Notes: generated by a model from the sequence alone, not told the origin. Counted from the stretch's first letter, positions 11,527 through 24,188 are shown. The stretch is 64,000 nt of DNA from Styela clava (GCF_964204865.1 NC_135255.1:18567135-18631134), one strand, 5' to 3'. Translations and numbers: made by a program.

Positions 11527-14500
11527 TTAAGTCATGGTATAAATCTCGTTCACAACAGTTTCAGGTTGCATTTCTGCACGTAGATTTTCAACAGTTTGGT
11601 AAACTGGATCAGGGTCCAAATCTCCACCACAATCTCTTGCTTCGTGTGTGTTGGTTGATGGAGCGACAGTTGCATTGTTGCCACGGGCGTCAATGTTTCT
11701 TCCTTTTTTGTATCTGTGAATAGTAGTAATACGTGGTGACACAGTCTACATGGAATATATCATAGCTACCATATTTTAAGGCGCGCTTTGAATACTTTTT
11801 CCTCAAACATCGACTATGCGCCTTATAAGGCAATGCGCCTGAGGTAAATATCAGATAGTGGTTTATGAATCCGACTAAAAAGGTACGAATCACAGGTATC
11901 GGTGACTAAAAAGGTAGGTATCAGTAGTAAATGACTAAAAAGGTAGGGTTAGGGTTACTGATAATAATGACAATGGCAATAATATAGATTCCGTTTCTAT
12001 GGACAAAATCATAAGTTGTTATTTTAAGAGTCGAACAAAATGAACAGAAAAAAATAATTCAATTTAACACTAAAATGTATATTATTACTATGTAGAGAAT
12101 CGTAAGGTATAAATTTCGGTACTCCCGTTGTGTGTGTACCAGGTTAGGGTTGGGCCATAATTTGATTCCGATTGTCCTTATATCAGTTCTATTACGAGTT
12201 CGGGGACTGTCTCTGTTAGCCAAGTGAATATCCCCCTGTCCATAGGTTTCAGTTAGTTATCTACATACTGGTACACACATTTCTTGAGTTTCTCCACATA
12301 TGTTGCGGTGTCTCGAAAATGTCGTGTCCCAATTTTTCCAACTCGCCCCACGTGGGATAAGTGAAACACGACATTTTTGAGACAACTGTTGTATTATAAC
12401 CGACTGACCTCAGAGCAACAGCAATCAGCACCAATGCTTCCAATGCAGAAATCATTCCAAAGGTAATTGCAGCCCCAACTGCGCCAAGGTTTTGTTGATC
12501 CGCTGTTGTAGTTGAGTTGCATAAAAAGGTATGAAAAATAAAATATTTAAAAATATAAAGCATATAGATAAAGACCGGGGGTTACTGGCATTAAAAGTGG
12601 TCTTACCACAAGATCAGTAAGTCTCAACTTTTTTTTTTCGTGGGCCACTTTTGGTGCACAAAAAAAGCCGGGGCCCATTAACTTTTTCATGAGAGGGAAG
12701 ATACAAGAAAATTCTTTTCGCAACGATAGAAACTTTGATACTCCCGAAGTTTGTGAACCACGATGGCGGACGTTTGAACGTAGTATATGTACCAGGTCAG
12801 GGTTTGGCCATAATTTCAGGTATAAATACTACGAGAGTTACTTGGCTAGTCCCCGAACTCGTAATATAACTAAAATAAGGAAATTTGGAATAAAGTTGTG
12901 ACCTAACCTGGTAGACATACTAGGTTCCGGTGTCCACCATCTTGGTTCACATACTTCGGGAGCGCCAAATTGAGTACTAACACCCAAAGCCAAAATGCAG
13001 CAGCATGAATCATTTCAAATCATCAATAACAATAGGCTCATCTGGAAATGTTTATGTGGCCCAAAAATCGGCCACAGTCGAATGGTTGAGAACCGGTTAT
13101 GGGCAGATGGGTGTAGAAAGCAAAGCTAGGAGTATATAACTTTTTCGTACTATAGGGCTGGGTTCTTCGAATCGAATCGTGAATAATTCGAATCAATTCA
13201 AACAAAAATTTCGAATCTTCGTCATCTTGTTTTTTATTTGGACGCTTAAGGTTGAGGAAAAATTGTAGTAAAGCAATATTTTTGAAATACAATTATGACG
13301 TATGACTCGTTTCTTATTAGCCATTTATTGAAATGTGTTTTTTATTGTGTTTAAACACTCAGCGAACTGTCTGAGTGATAGATCCAATGTTTTCAGTAAT
13401 TTGGGCCTTGAGTTATACAATTACATATCTTTTAAGTATTCGACATTCGATTCGAAAAACTCATTCGATTCGATTCTGAAATCATCAAGTATTCGAAAAT
13501 GCAGAGCCCTAAGTGTTACTTGGTATATAACAGACTGCTATTCACAGAAGGATGCTACGTGTTAAGTCATCGAAGGCTGAATTATTAAACATTTAGAATT
13601 AAATTGCCACGTGTGAAGATTGCTCGTACCTTCACATTTAATGTATTCATATTCAATTGAAAAATTCCATTTCCTCGATCGTCTGCTGTTCTTCCTCGAA
13701 GGCTTGTACTCGATTTTGACATCGTCTCCTATATCCCCATAATGATGCCAAACTGATGTACACGGCGTCAATGTTTCTCCGGATACGGAACAGTCACTCC
13801 TTTGGGGATGATAAATATGGCAATCACCGGTCGAATTATCTGCCAAGTTTCCGCCTGCGGGATAATAGGATAGAATTTACATATTTATCCCGGGGGAGAC
13901 GAAAGCCGATAAGACGGCTTAACCATATGGCGAACCACGGCCTCTCGTCCGGTCAGGCAATCTTCTCGCACATACCTACCTCCGCATGGGACTCGAACCT
14001 GCGAACCCACGCAGAGTAATCAGAGGTGGCGTGGCGGGGGTATTCCTGACGCTTAGAGCGATGAGTAACATCGCAGCGCCGCGTAAATTTCTCAGTAGCT
14101 GTTTTCTAAGTTTCAATTATCGTATTTCAAGGACCATAGGGTGCATTGTCAATAAATTGCTTACATTGGGATTTCATTCATATATAAGGCGCATCAGGCT
14201 ACACGACACAACGAGTTTTAAAGCAATACCCGTATTGTTTTTGAGTGCACTGCCCGATCCATACATTGGACCCATACCGCACAAAATCAATTTTTGAGAA
14301 AATTTAACTATTCATTTAAAGAGCGCTTATAGTATGTAAAATACGACCAGATAGTTAAAAGAGTTACCTAAAATTAAGATAAAATTTTTCGTCATGGCAA
14401 CGTTAAAAAAGTAACTGTTAAAAAGCGTCAGCCGTCAAATATTTAAATGGTATTTAACCGCAATTCAATATTGTTAAAAGGTGTCAGTCGTTAAATGTTT

Positions 14501-15533
14501 TAAGTAGCATTTAAATTACTTCTCTTAATTTTGCGTTACTTTTTTAACACCCCGATATAATCTACGAACTTAGTAGTCAAGAGCGGAAATCAAATGTTCC
14601 CAATGCCTTCAACAGCACAGTGGCTGCATATCTATTTATGGCCGCTTGCCTTCTTCGGTGAAAGTGTGAAACAACCCATGAGAATCTCAGTTACATATCC
14701 ATATTTTTCTAGTGCACACACTTTCGTGATTTAAGAAAATTATTAATATACTGTATATAGGGAGTCCATGAAGTCCTTTTTTTTTTTTTAATTGCAAAGG
14801 AAATTTATCGATACCATTTATTGTTTCGGCCCTCGAAGTTGTATTAAATGAAGTAAAAATACTTACAAACAATTACTGATTAAAAAACAGCAAACCTGGT
14901 AAAGATATGTTGAGAACTGACTTTCTAAAAAATTGAAACTGTAAGTGACTTTAAGGACACTTTGTATTTTATACGCTTACCCCCAACAGAGATGAGGCCT
15001 GCTGATTTGTAATTTGTGTCATTCGTCCAATATCCCAAATTTAGTTCCACCATCTGTATAACGAGCGAATGAGTTTTCCCATATTGTGTGTGTGGAAGAA
15101 TCCATTCAGCACAATCATAATCCCCTTCAGCATTCTTATCGGGTCTGTCAATCTGGCCAGAAATTGTTTCACGCTGTTTCTTCATGCAGATGGCACATAC
15201 ACCGTCGCTCAATAAATAGCCTGAAAAAAGTGTATATCCTTTTCAGAACAAATATCAATTTTGCTTGAAGTTACTAGCGACGAGAAACTTTCGTGTGACT
15301 GAGCGTGAGACGTTCGTGTTTTTTTTAAAACATTTTATCATTATCCCAATTCTATCCTATGGAAACCAATAAAAAGTGTTAACGAAACGCACTTCAATAT
15401 TTGCAATGACAATAATTAACTTGACATTGGTAACACCACTGTATTGATATCAGAATGTTTTATGTTGCAAAAATAGGAATTTGGATACTTCTTACTTACC
15501 AACCATGCCAAGCAAAAGGTATGCGTAGTCCAT
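11527..15533 (-). CDS. Receptor R2: CUB-like single-pass receptor with two-tyrosine tail
   Basis: This is the complete member of the tandem array; five exons: 15533-15500 (MDYAYLLLGMV), 15220-14981, 13854-13630, 12502-12409 and 11713-11527, together 780 nt or 259 residues. All junctions are GT-AG and keep phases 1,1,1,2. Residues 1 to about 20 form a signal peptide; about 25-166 form a CUB-like domain split over two exons (DCAEWILP, then GDIGDDVKIEY and FSIEYEY); about 173-197 form the membrane helix; 198-259 form the tail. The tail has Y236 in PDPVYQTVENL and Y256 in NEIYTMT at the end, both plausible SH2 or sorting sites. NST and NFS sequons mark the ectodomain. No CUB calcium-site residues can be confirmed. 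It is a membrane receptor by design; ligand and pathway are unknown. The intron after exon 2 holds a TA-flanked MITE 13 nt from the donor and a SINE. Confidence 0.82.
12120..12290 (+). mobile_element. MITE, TACTCCCG/CTCCAGAAGT family, in R2 intron 4
   Basis: Array partner of 5260-5469, shortened in the middle. It lies between the R2 membrane exon and tail exon. Confidence 0.65.
12618..13098. mobile_element. hAT-type MITE (TCAGTAAGTCTCAAC end) hosting a nested MITE
   Basis: The left end CAGTAAGTCTCAAC and right end GGTTGAGAACCGG are roughly inverted, and TGGGCCACTTTTGGTGCACA lies inside. The array partner at about 5785-6035 lacks the nested insert, which dates the insert after the duplication. 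Confidence 0.5.
12737..12964 (+). mobile_element. MITE, GATGGCGGAC family, complete copy
   Basis: About 35-bp inverted ends: TACTCCCGAAGTTTGTGAAC plus ACGATGGCGGAC on the left; GTCCACCATCTTGGTTCAC and ATACTTCGGGAGCGCC on the right. It is inserted in an older hAT-type MITE (about 12618-13098). Confidence 0.72.
13154..13510. mobile_element. MITE, AGGGCTGGGC/GAATCGAAT family, in R2 intron 3
   Basis: It starts AGGGCTGGGTTCTTCGAATC and ends CGAAAATGCAGAGCCCT. The interior repeats ATTCGAATC-like blocks and GCTGAGTG. Confidence 0.68.
13862..14065 (-). mobile_element. tRNA-derived SINE in R2 intron 2
   Basis: Read on the minus strand it begins with a tRNA-like head: GGTTCGAGTCC (pol III B box) follows TGCGTGGGTTCGCA, then a body CGAGAGGCCGTGGTTCGCCA and a tail ATAAATATGTAAATTCTA. 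The A-box side is TCATCGCTCTAAGCG. It is not a functional tRNA. Confidence 0.7.
14757..14968. mobile_element. MITE, TA-flanked CAGGGTGTCC family, in R2 intron 2
   Basis: It has the family core ATTTATCGATACCAT and AACAAACCTGGTTAAGATAT (here slightly changed) and ends in GGACACTTTGTA. It stops 13 nt from the donor of the first CUB exon and is absent from R0 and R1. Confidence 0.68.
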
Positions 15534-15952
15534 TATGTCTCTCGTCTTTGTTTCTTCTTATTGCTCTCAAAAATCATCTCTATATTGAGCCAAATAATAA
15601 TTGGACAGCCTTGCTATCGACTATACCAAATTGCCAGTCGTTTTATCTAAAAAAAAAAAATTAATGTAACAAAGATGAGGGTTATAAACAAAAGACTACA
15701 TTTCTTTTCATAAGTCAGACGATTTTATTCGAATCTCGTTTCAAAACGCAAATTATCATCGTTTTTGTAGTCTCTAGTTTCTATCAAGTTTTGTCGTACT
15801 CTTGGAGAAACAGATTCATAATCTAACGGCATTGCCCATATTTTTTGTTGTCAGATATTGGCGCTCCAGAACTGTGTGTGAGTAATTCACGAGTCTTTCT
15901 GCACACTAATACGATTATATTTCTCTTTTTTAACTGACTTGTTAAATCTATC

Positions 15953-16164
15953 GGCGCCCAGAAGTGTGTGTACCAATAGTGAGCTACCTAATTTTGTTCG
16001 CCTTCTTTACATCAAGTTGTGTAATTGGATTGAAACCTATGGGCAAGGGGTATATTCACTTGGCTAAAACAGACAGTCTCCGAACTCGTAATAGAACTAA
16101 AATAAGGAAAATCGGAATAAAATTATGGCCCAACCCTAACCTGGTACACGCACTACGGGAGTAC
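15953..16164 (-). mobile_element. MITE, TACTCCCG/CTCCAGAAGT family
   Basis: It starts GGCGCCCAGAAGTGTGTGTA and ends CACTACGGGAGTAC, an almost complete copy upstream of R2. Confidence 0.72.
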
Positions 16165-16840
16165 CCACGTAGTTGTGAATTATTACTTTAACCCCTGTCC
16201 CACATCTTCCCATCGTAATCATGCTAAACAGGTTCACACATTCTTTAGGTTTTTCGACTGTAGAAATACTGAAGCCCGCAATTTTTTTTCAGTCAACACA
16301 AACGTACCTGCTTGCACCAGCAGTAACATTGGCTGAATAACAAGGAAATAAAAACGTAATGGAAATTATGCCCAGCAAAAGATAGACTTTGGTAGAGATG
16401 CGTTCCAGGTATACGGGGTAATTCACATTGTCATTCAAATGACTGAATGGTAAGGGTTACGCATGGTTGTGCCATATGCGGTGAGTATATAATTCTACTA
16501 TTTCCCGATCGAGTATCCCCGGAAGCTCTCTTCTGTGTGGTGTTGATGTTGTGTATACTAACGCTATAATTATGAGGATTTGATAATTAAGGCCTTGCTT
16601 GGGATACCGATGTAGCCCAGATATGATGCTGATCAGACATGACCGTTTTCAAGTTATAAACAATTACTATTTGTAGGGAACGGCAATATTGTTTTTAGTC
16701 CCTTTAGGTACTGTATATATTTTGTATAGTACTTAAATTTTAGTAGTATTTTATGTCAATTCTTCATATTTAAGTCTGTATTTTACCATCTGATTCGAAG
16801 TGTTTCTGTAAATTCATCATCATTCACTGATAATTTAAAT

Positions 16841-17113
16841 CAGGGGTGTGCAACCTGCGGACCAAATGCGGCCCACAAGAAAAATTGAGCGGCCCGCAAA
16901 GAAGAGCAAATTTTGAATGGTGTACGGCCCGCGAAACGAGTTTTAATTTAATCTAGTACGTGCGACAAATTGGAATCTATTTGTATTGCAAAGCCTTCAA
17001 ATTATTGTTAACAGCTAGCTTGTGCGAACAACAAATGTCATATAATCAATAACCAAAATTTTTGTGCCTGCAACTACTACGAAGCTTATGTTAATAAAGG
17101 TTGCACACCCCTG
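16841..17113. mobile_element. hAT-type MITE with perfect 8-bp target duplication
   Basis: It starts CAGGGGTGTGCAACCT and ends AGGTTGCACACCCCTG, an exact 16-bp inverted repeat. ATTTAAAT flanks both sides (16833-16840 and 17114-17121). It is 273 bp and holds GCGGCCCGCAAAG; no coding sequence. Confidence 0.9.
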
Positions 17114-17495
17114 ATTTAAATATTTGTAGGAAACAGATCCATGCTTTATTCAATCAGATAACTATTTGGTAATCTATCATTACAGGTTATGCGCCGTAAA
17201 CAAATTGCAAGTGTCTTCTATGACCAGAACTAGCGGGCCGATGTCTGACGTTTTTATAAGTTGCTAGTCGTGTCTACAAACTGCCCAATGCTGGAATTTG
17301 GAAGTCAAAACTCATGTTCGTATTTATAGGAGTATTTAAGTCGAAATTGTAAACTTCGAATTGGAGCAAAGAGTTGTGTCAGGAGTCAAAAATTTTTAAC
17401 CCTGTCCGGTGCCAATTTTGTAACAGCGCGGAATCGAAGGTAGAATTTCTCTGGCTTCGCAAAATGATACATTCATAACACGCCTCGTCAGGGCC

Positions 17496-17905
17496 AGGGC
17501 TGGGCATTTGGAATCGAATAGTAAATTATTCGAATCGATTCAAAGGAAAATTTCGAATTGCCGCCCGCTTGTTTTTTACGCCTGTGGTCGAGATGAACTC
17601 CCTATTTATTTTATTGCAGCCTTATTTTTTCAACGCAATTTTGACATATGACCATTTTCTTTAGTGAGATTTAGGTGAATTGCGTGTTTTTTATTGTGCG
17701 TGAACGCTCGGCAATCCGCCTGAGTGATGTATTCTATGTTTTCAGTAATGCATTTGTTGACAGGACCATTTACAATAAAAATACAATTTTTATACAATAC
17801 ATACAATTTCTTATGCCCCACTGACTCCCAAATATTCAAAATTCGGTTCGAAAAAATATTCGATTCGATTATGAAATCATCAGGTATTCGAAAATGTCCA
17901 GCCCT
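17496..17905. mobile_element. MITE, AGGGCTGGGC/GAATCGAAT family
   Basis: It starts AGGGCTGGGCATTTGG and ends CGAAAATGTCCAGCCCT. A fragment of its right end is repeated again at about 17950-18010. Confidence 0.72.
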
Positions 17906-18392
17906 AATTGAGGCAGATCATGACGTAATATCTTATATTTGAATTAAAAAAAAAATTCAATTCGATTTTAAAATTATCAGGTATTCCAAAATGCCCAACC
18001 CTAGTCGAGGCAGATCATGACGCAATATTATATATTTATAATACGTGACATATATTGTTCATAGAAAAGCCACTCGATCGAAACTGCAAACTCGAGTACG
18101 CGGAATAACATTTTATACATAGCACTGTACAGGCACGAGTATATCGTTGAGTTAATTGTCAAAATTATAGAGTGTCGCTATTGGTCGTAGGCGTCAGCCT
18201 TGGTTCCTATTCGGCTATTTATATAATGGACGTGGTCTGTGTTCAAATTGATAGTACATATAACTCATAGAAGTATACTATGTAGACCACGTTCCCATAT
18301 ACTTAGTATAAAGTATATTTCAGAACGTGATAAATTGAACCTGGGAACTAGATGAAGTTACATATAATTTGTGACTTCCTGTGCATCTAAAA

Positions 18393-18711
18393 CAGGGGTG
18401 TGCAACATTTTTTGTCGTTGGGCCAAATAACCAACTTCAAACATCTGGCTGGGCCGCACAAAAAATAGTTGTACACCGCGAATTAAAAACTTCTAAGAAT
18501 CAAGAGAATATTACTTAGCCATACAGTAATAAAGGCACCGGGCAAACGGCGAAAGATTTAACGCAGTGGCAATAGCAAAAAAACATTGTGTATTTTACCA
18601 ATGGACTTTTAAAACATAAACTGTCTGGTTAGGATTTTATGCTTTATGGGGAGTGTTGGAATGGGTCACACTAAATGACTTGGCGGGCCGGGCCGCTTGT
18701 TGCACATCTCT
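18393..18711. mobile_element. hAT-type MITE, CAGGGGTGTGCAAC family
   Basis: It starts CAGGGGTGTGCAACAT and ends TTGTTGCACATCTCT. GGGCCGCAC lies inside. No clear target duplication remains. Confidence 0.7.
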
Positions 18712-19094
18712 AATTTGAAGGCTTGAGAGAGTTGGTATTACAACTAATTTTTAAAAACATGACGTTGGAAAGGCAAGACTTAAAATGATAATGGAAAATA
18801 TGAAGCAATAGTATTTCACGAAGACACAAAAAGCTATGATTAACGTACGCCATTTCAGTGTGCTTGCATTATTGTCCAGTTCACTAATTTAATGTAAACG
18901 AAAAGCCGTTTGCCAGTTGATAGTTTCAAATACAACTATTGATAAATTCCAATGACAAATTACTTGTCAAAGTTACAAGCTCTATTTGAAATTAAAAATG
19001 ATGAATGCAAAAAATAAAAAAAACACACATGTGGTGGCGGCGGATCATTCTTTCTTGAAGAAAACCGTACAAGCGGCGATTAGTGGCCATATAT

Positions 19095-19310
19095 GAGCGG
19101 TGTACAACAGGCGGCCCGAGGGCCACAACCCGGCCAGCCAAGCAATTTGGTGTGGCCCTTGTTATGTCAAAAATTGTCTCTAATGTATTTGCTGCGGTAT
19201 TTTGTTATTATATTTTGTTGTGTACTTTAAAAAATCTATTTTTTGTGTGGCCCAGCTAAATGTCTGAAGTTGGTTATATGGCCCACCGACAAAAAATGTT
19301 GCACATCTCT
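19095..19310. mobile_element. hAT-type MITE, GTGTACAAC variant
   Basis: It starts GAGCGGTGTACAACAGG and ends ATGTTGCACATCTCT. GCCATATAT lies directly on both sides (19086-19094 and 19311-19319), supporting a recent insertion. Confidence 0.78.
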
Positions 19311-20698
19311 GCCATATATTCACCATCTGTATCAATGTCTTTATCAATGAACATACACGAATTATCAGTAATTTGACTATTGTTATTTAAATACCGTCCA
19401 ACTTTGTCAGAACTTGAATCAAACAGTAAAATTTATTGATATTATCACTCACTACACGCGACCAAATATGGATAAATAATAGCCCGTGGGCTGGATCCGG
19501 CCCATCGAAAAGTTTTATCCAACCCATTTGTGTCTGCCTTAATTACGACTATATCGATGAAACTCACGCCATAATGACCCGAATGTTACATTGTGCTTCT
19601 TCCTATCATATAAACGTTAACCTAGCTGTTGGGAATGAACTCGTTTTTATAGTTTTTTATTGGGTTGTGAGCCTCCGGCCCAGTAACCAAGTGTAATATC
19701 TGTAACCGGCCCACTCAGAAAAAGTAATTTCCCACCCTAAAAAAAGCCAAAAATATAAAAAATTGTGTAATTTTAATACTCATTTAAATGCCGTTCAACT
19801 TTGTCGAATAGACTTGCTTATATTTACGGAAGTCAACTCCAGACATGACTGTATATAGATAGCGATGATAAATTTTATAAATAGACACACTTTTGCACGT
19901 ACTTATAAGTCAAATGCTTTAATGCGAGTTGTCATGTATTTATGTACTAAATGTGCCAGATGGTTTTAGTTATCAGGCAGTACGCCAGGATTTCGTTATA
20001 TGTCATTATATATTTGCAATAGATTCAGCAATTATTACGTATGGGTAAAACTGTCACTTGTTTCAAGGTTTTGAAGCATGACTTGCAAGTAATTTTGTAG
20101 AACGGCTTTGGTATTTAGTCATGTCATTGCGTTTGTTTTGTTTGTTGACACAGCAAGTGCGGTTATAGTTTGGAAGATTTGTGATTTGGGACAGTTACTG
20201 AAACTGTCATTTGAGACGCAGAAGTTTATGGCTGTTTCAGGGTCACTAGAAAATTGCCAAAGTTATGTGATAGAAAATGGCTTCCAAAACTGGGGGCGCG
20301 CAACGAGTTTTAGGGGTCGCAAAGAGTACACCAATTTCACACAAAGTACTATATATAGTGGTACTTTTTTAGGCTTCTGTGAACGTGAAGCGGAGGTCGC
20401 GGAAAATTTTAACTTATTGGAAGGGGTCGCAAGCTTACAGGTTCGGTAAGCCATGTAAAAGAGCACGTTGCACCGTAATGATTGCGAATAGTTTTGATAG
20501 CTCCTAGGATTTCAATGACGTTCCCGCGAGTGTTCATTGAGTTCTGTTCCTTTCCGAGTGAGAACATATGACCTGGATTCGAGCAAATTCTTATTAGAAT
20601 GAAGGATTTATGAAAACAAGGGTCTGAAAATAATATTGTTTTTTAAGTTTCGTGCACGTGCGCGTAGTGTAATGTTAAACATGAACATGTACAACGTA

Positions 20699-20913
20699 TA
20701 GGGTGTTCAGGAGGTATTAAAAAAATTTCAAATTGCAAAGGGAATTTATCGATACAATATATATATTGTTTTGGCTCTCGCAGATGTGTTAAATAAAGTA
20801 TAAATACTCAAAAATCATTATTACTTATCAAAAACCAACAAACCTGGTTAAGATATATTAAGAACTTTATATTAAAATTGAAATTGTAAAGGGGCTTTAT
20901 GGACAACCTGGTA
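20699..20913. mobile_element. MITE, TA-flanked CAGGGTGTCC family
   Basis: It starts TAGGGTGTTCAGGAGGT, holds GGGAATTTATCGATAC and ends TTTATGGACAACCTGGTA. The ends are inverted and TA-flanked, as in Tc1/mariner-derived MITEs. Confidence 0.7.
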
Positions 20914-22414
20914 TAACCTTTGGTAAATATGAAGCAAAGCTGATTTGGATCATTTCCGTCATCCAACTTTGATTGACAGAATTGAAAAATAACGATAAAT
21001 TTCTTCGGAACTAAAACCCACTTAATACATTACACCAGGATAGTAATAGACGGAATATATTGATCTAAATCAAAATAACCCCGCCCCACCTACTCATTAA
21101 GTTTGCCCATATTGCATTAATTTCACTTGAATAATAGCACATTATTTTAAAGAATAATAGTCGTACAAAATTACTTCTTCTGATTAGAATGAACGTCAAT
21201 TCGTAGGCTAATCAGAATTAATCAAGTTTTATTAGTCCACAATAAAACTCGAGTTTTTTTCAGGCGATTCATAGTCAGTCAGGAAATTTAGGCAGCGAAC
21301 ATTCTCAAACTGGAGTCATAATTGTACCCGATCCGTTGCGTTTTACAACTCGAGTTTATTGTGTTTTTGTAGAATGAGTTCTGACAAATTGAACACAATT
21401 GCTAGGAGTAATAATTCAATTGAATTGTCTTCATAATTGATTTAAAAGACATCATAACATTAAAATGAGATTGTTTATATCGAAAATTAATTATGCGTAA
21501 TGTATTTTCTATTGTGTTAAGGCCATTTTAAACGAACAATAAATCAAGTTATAATGATTCATTAGGACCAACGTTATTAATTGTTTCACTGAGGCGTATT
21601 AGTCAAAAGGAACAAGTTTTATTCACTATCAGTAGTATATAATGAGTTCTGTAATGTACGGTATATTTGACGTCATCAGACGTGTAAAGGATGGGAAACC
21701 CAGGACCGAGAAAGTTAATAAAATCGTTGGTCTTTATTATTACTTCAAATTTCGTCATTCCAATGAGGACAAATGCTATGAATCATATATATTCGGGATG
21801 GCAGTTAGACTAGATTATATTATGCTGTTAACACAGTTATAAATAGTTATTTTCAATCATAGAAATAATAATAGATTATTACAGACACTTGAGAATATCT
21901 TGAGAACGCGACATTTTTCCTTCATCATATGTTATACCCGGATAGAAGTGAGTTCTTTACTGAAGTTATCAATTTATGGAAGGAAGTTGTGAAACTTTGC
22001 TCAACTTTTTGTTAGTTTATTCTGAGTTTTGAATGGACAAAAAAACAATGCTTCAGTGGCAATTAGTAGTAAAAGACTCACTATTCAGTAAATTATACTA
22101 GTTGCTTAGTTTGAGTTGTATGCTACAGTGGTCTCATAAATACCCCGTAATTTTCCATTTCTGTTGCATAAACCTAATCAATCAATCACCTATATTCGTA
22201 ATATTGTTTACGTCAATGATCTCAAAATAGGCGAGGATTTTTTTGATTATTTGTTCCATACTAAGTTGAAACGTGCATTTTCTGTCCGTTGGTACGTTTG
22301 TAATAACATTCAATATTAATTATTGATTGGTTACGTAATAGGCAAAATGCAAATCAAACAGAAATAATGCACATATAATATTGTGACACGAAGTTACCTG
22401 TTAATCGTTTATAC

Positions 22415-22685
22415 CCGCAATTCTTAAACTTTTCAAGCCTTTTTTATAATTTGTCAAGTCTCGTGGCTCGTGCCCATCTCTAAAATAACTAACTAACAAT
22501 AAGCTACAAATAACAGATAGCAAAGCGTAAGTATTTTTCAATCAAAAAATAAATGTTGAAAATACGTGGATGGAACGTATATATACAAAATAATGCGGCA
22601 AGATCAAATCCACGCCCCTTCACGTCCATTCAAAAAATTGCCTGCGCTCTCTTGTGGGGCGCTCCGCATCGTTTGAGAACCGCTG
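22415..22685. mobile_element. hAT-type MITE, TTCTCAAAC-end family
   Basis: The ends CGCAATTCTTAAACTTTT and GTTTGAGAACCGCTG are inverted, and GTTTATAC/GTTTATAT flank it. Confidence 0.62.
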
Positions 22686-22851
22686 GTTTATATGATTGTT
22701 TTTGTTGTTGTTGGTAGGATGAAAAACGCAATCACTGTCCCAATAATTTTGAATTTCCTGTGAGTAAAGATAGATAAAAATAGATTTTCCATGTCCGTCT
22801 AGGCGACCACTAAATTTCGCTGATTTCTGAATACCCCATGACCATGCGACA

Positions 22852-22985
22852 TGATAGAATTTACATATTTATCCCGGGAGAGAGGAAAGGCGATTATGGG
22901 ACAGCTTATTCACGTGGCAAACCACGGCCTCTCGTCCGGTTACCAATTCCATGTCTTGCATGGGATTAGTTAGACAGTTATTTGT
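22852..22985 (-). mobile_element. SINE fragment
   Basis: It shares TAGAATTTACATATTTATCC, GGCGATTATGGGACAGC and CACGGCCTCTCGTCCGG with 13862-14065; the tRNA-like head is missing. Confidence 0.65.
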
Positions 22986-23477
22986 TTCAGATGAATGGAC
23001 TTGACAGTTTTAGCATTAGGCTCATCTGTTCATGAAGCTAGTGGAAGCAGTCCTTAATTTACGTTCGATCAAATATCAAAACACCACGTTCTTATCTTCA
23101 ATACGTAATCTTACATGTAAAATTATTTATAACACGCGTACAAACGAAGGTACTTTTGATGATTAGATCATATTAGTTGGCACATAATGTACATTAGTTT
23201 ATTATAATTAATTGAAACGAAAAGTTATAGCCTTAATTGAACCTAATTTGAATTACGTTTGTAGCATTTAAATCTGCAACACATGTGTTACTGCTAGTTT
23301 ACTGACGTGATGTTCCATTTCAAATCTTTTAGTAATATTAATATTTCCAATCAACCAATATCAAAACGAATAGTCAATTTTTGCATTTCAGTTAAATGTC
23401 ATGTTGTACAGCAAAGTAGCCACGTTGATAATTATTTAGTGAATATCAGTTTAAATAGAGGAAACTCTTTTTAGAAT

Positions 23478-23960
23478 ATGTTCCGGGATTTCCATGTTTA
23501 TATCTGAGTGAAAGGCCAAATTTTGAATGCTTAAAGTATTGTCTGTGGTACTGGACATTAATAGAGATTTTTCTTTTTTGTTCGAATGCCTACATTGAAC
23601 CCATGTATTACAGACAAGCATTTGCTGCAGTTTTATGTCATGAAATGGAAACGTTTCCAGGTTGGCGAAGTTGAGTATGTGAATCGTAATGTGGTATTTT
23701 TGGCAATGCTTGCAGTAATATATGTTCCAGGATTTCCATGTTTATGTCTGAGTTATTGGCCAAATTTTGAATGATTGAAGAGCTACGAGTTGTCTGAGGT
23801 ACTGAATATGAGTTCAAAAATGCGATTTTCATTTTTTGCTATTTTTATTTAGAAAGTTCTGATGCGTACACCAAACCGCATATTCTTTAAACTGTATTTT
23901 CTGTAGTTTAATGTCTCAACATAATTTAGACAATGTACCCGAATGAAAATATTTCAAGGA
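23478..23960. repeat. Imperfect direct repeat, units about 236 bp
   Basis: ATATGTTCC(G/A)GGATTTCCAT, GGCCAAATTTTGAATG and GAGATTTTTC-like blocks occur at 23478 and again at 23712; weaker similarity continues to about 23960. Short open frames here are by-products. Confidence 0.65.
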
Positions 23961-24002
23961 TAGTAAGTTTGAGTCTGTTAATCGTATAGAAAGAATCAAT
24001 AT

Positions 24003-24188
24003 ACAGGGTGTCCATAAATTCTCTTTACAATTTCAATTTTGTTGTGAAGTCAGTTCTCAATATATCTTAACCAGGTTTGTTGATTGTTAATCTGTAATTG
24101 TATAAGTATATTTACTTCATTTAAAATCATCTGTGAGGGCCAAAGTAATATATGGTATCGATAAATTCCATTTGCAATTTTAAAACTT
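24003..24188. mobile_element. MITE, TA-flanked CAGGGTGTCC family
   Basis: Inverted copy relative to 24430-24646: it begins ACAGGGTGTCCATAAATTC and contains ATATCTTAACCAGGTTTGTT. Its far end is worn. Confidence 0.68.

Larger units (their letters stand above)
1..15600. repeat. Head-to-tail tandem array of receptor units
   Basis: The same sequence order recurs three times: AACACCC(T/C)GATATAATCTA near 1-20, 6805 and 14548, then CUB exon (220, 7023, 14981), first exon (1209, 8010, 15500), and for the two left units also the 3' flank. Offsets between equivalent exons vary from 6.8 to 8.0 kb because MITEs, a tandem duplication and a SINE were gained or lost. Units 1 and 2 are much closer to each other than to unit 3. 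Confidence 0.85.

Noticed and set aside
13862-14065. A tRNA gene on the minus strand (B-box GGTTCGAGTCC)
   Set aside because: No full cloverleaf can be drawn, and the body and tail recur elsewhere without the head; it is a SINE.
20108-20449. 113-residue open frame with a hydrophobic start
   Set aside because: No ATG at the start, no splice partners, and the second half (GGGGTCGCAAAG, GGAGGTCGCGGAAAATTT) looks like hAT-type repeat sequence.
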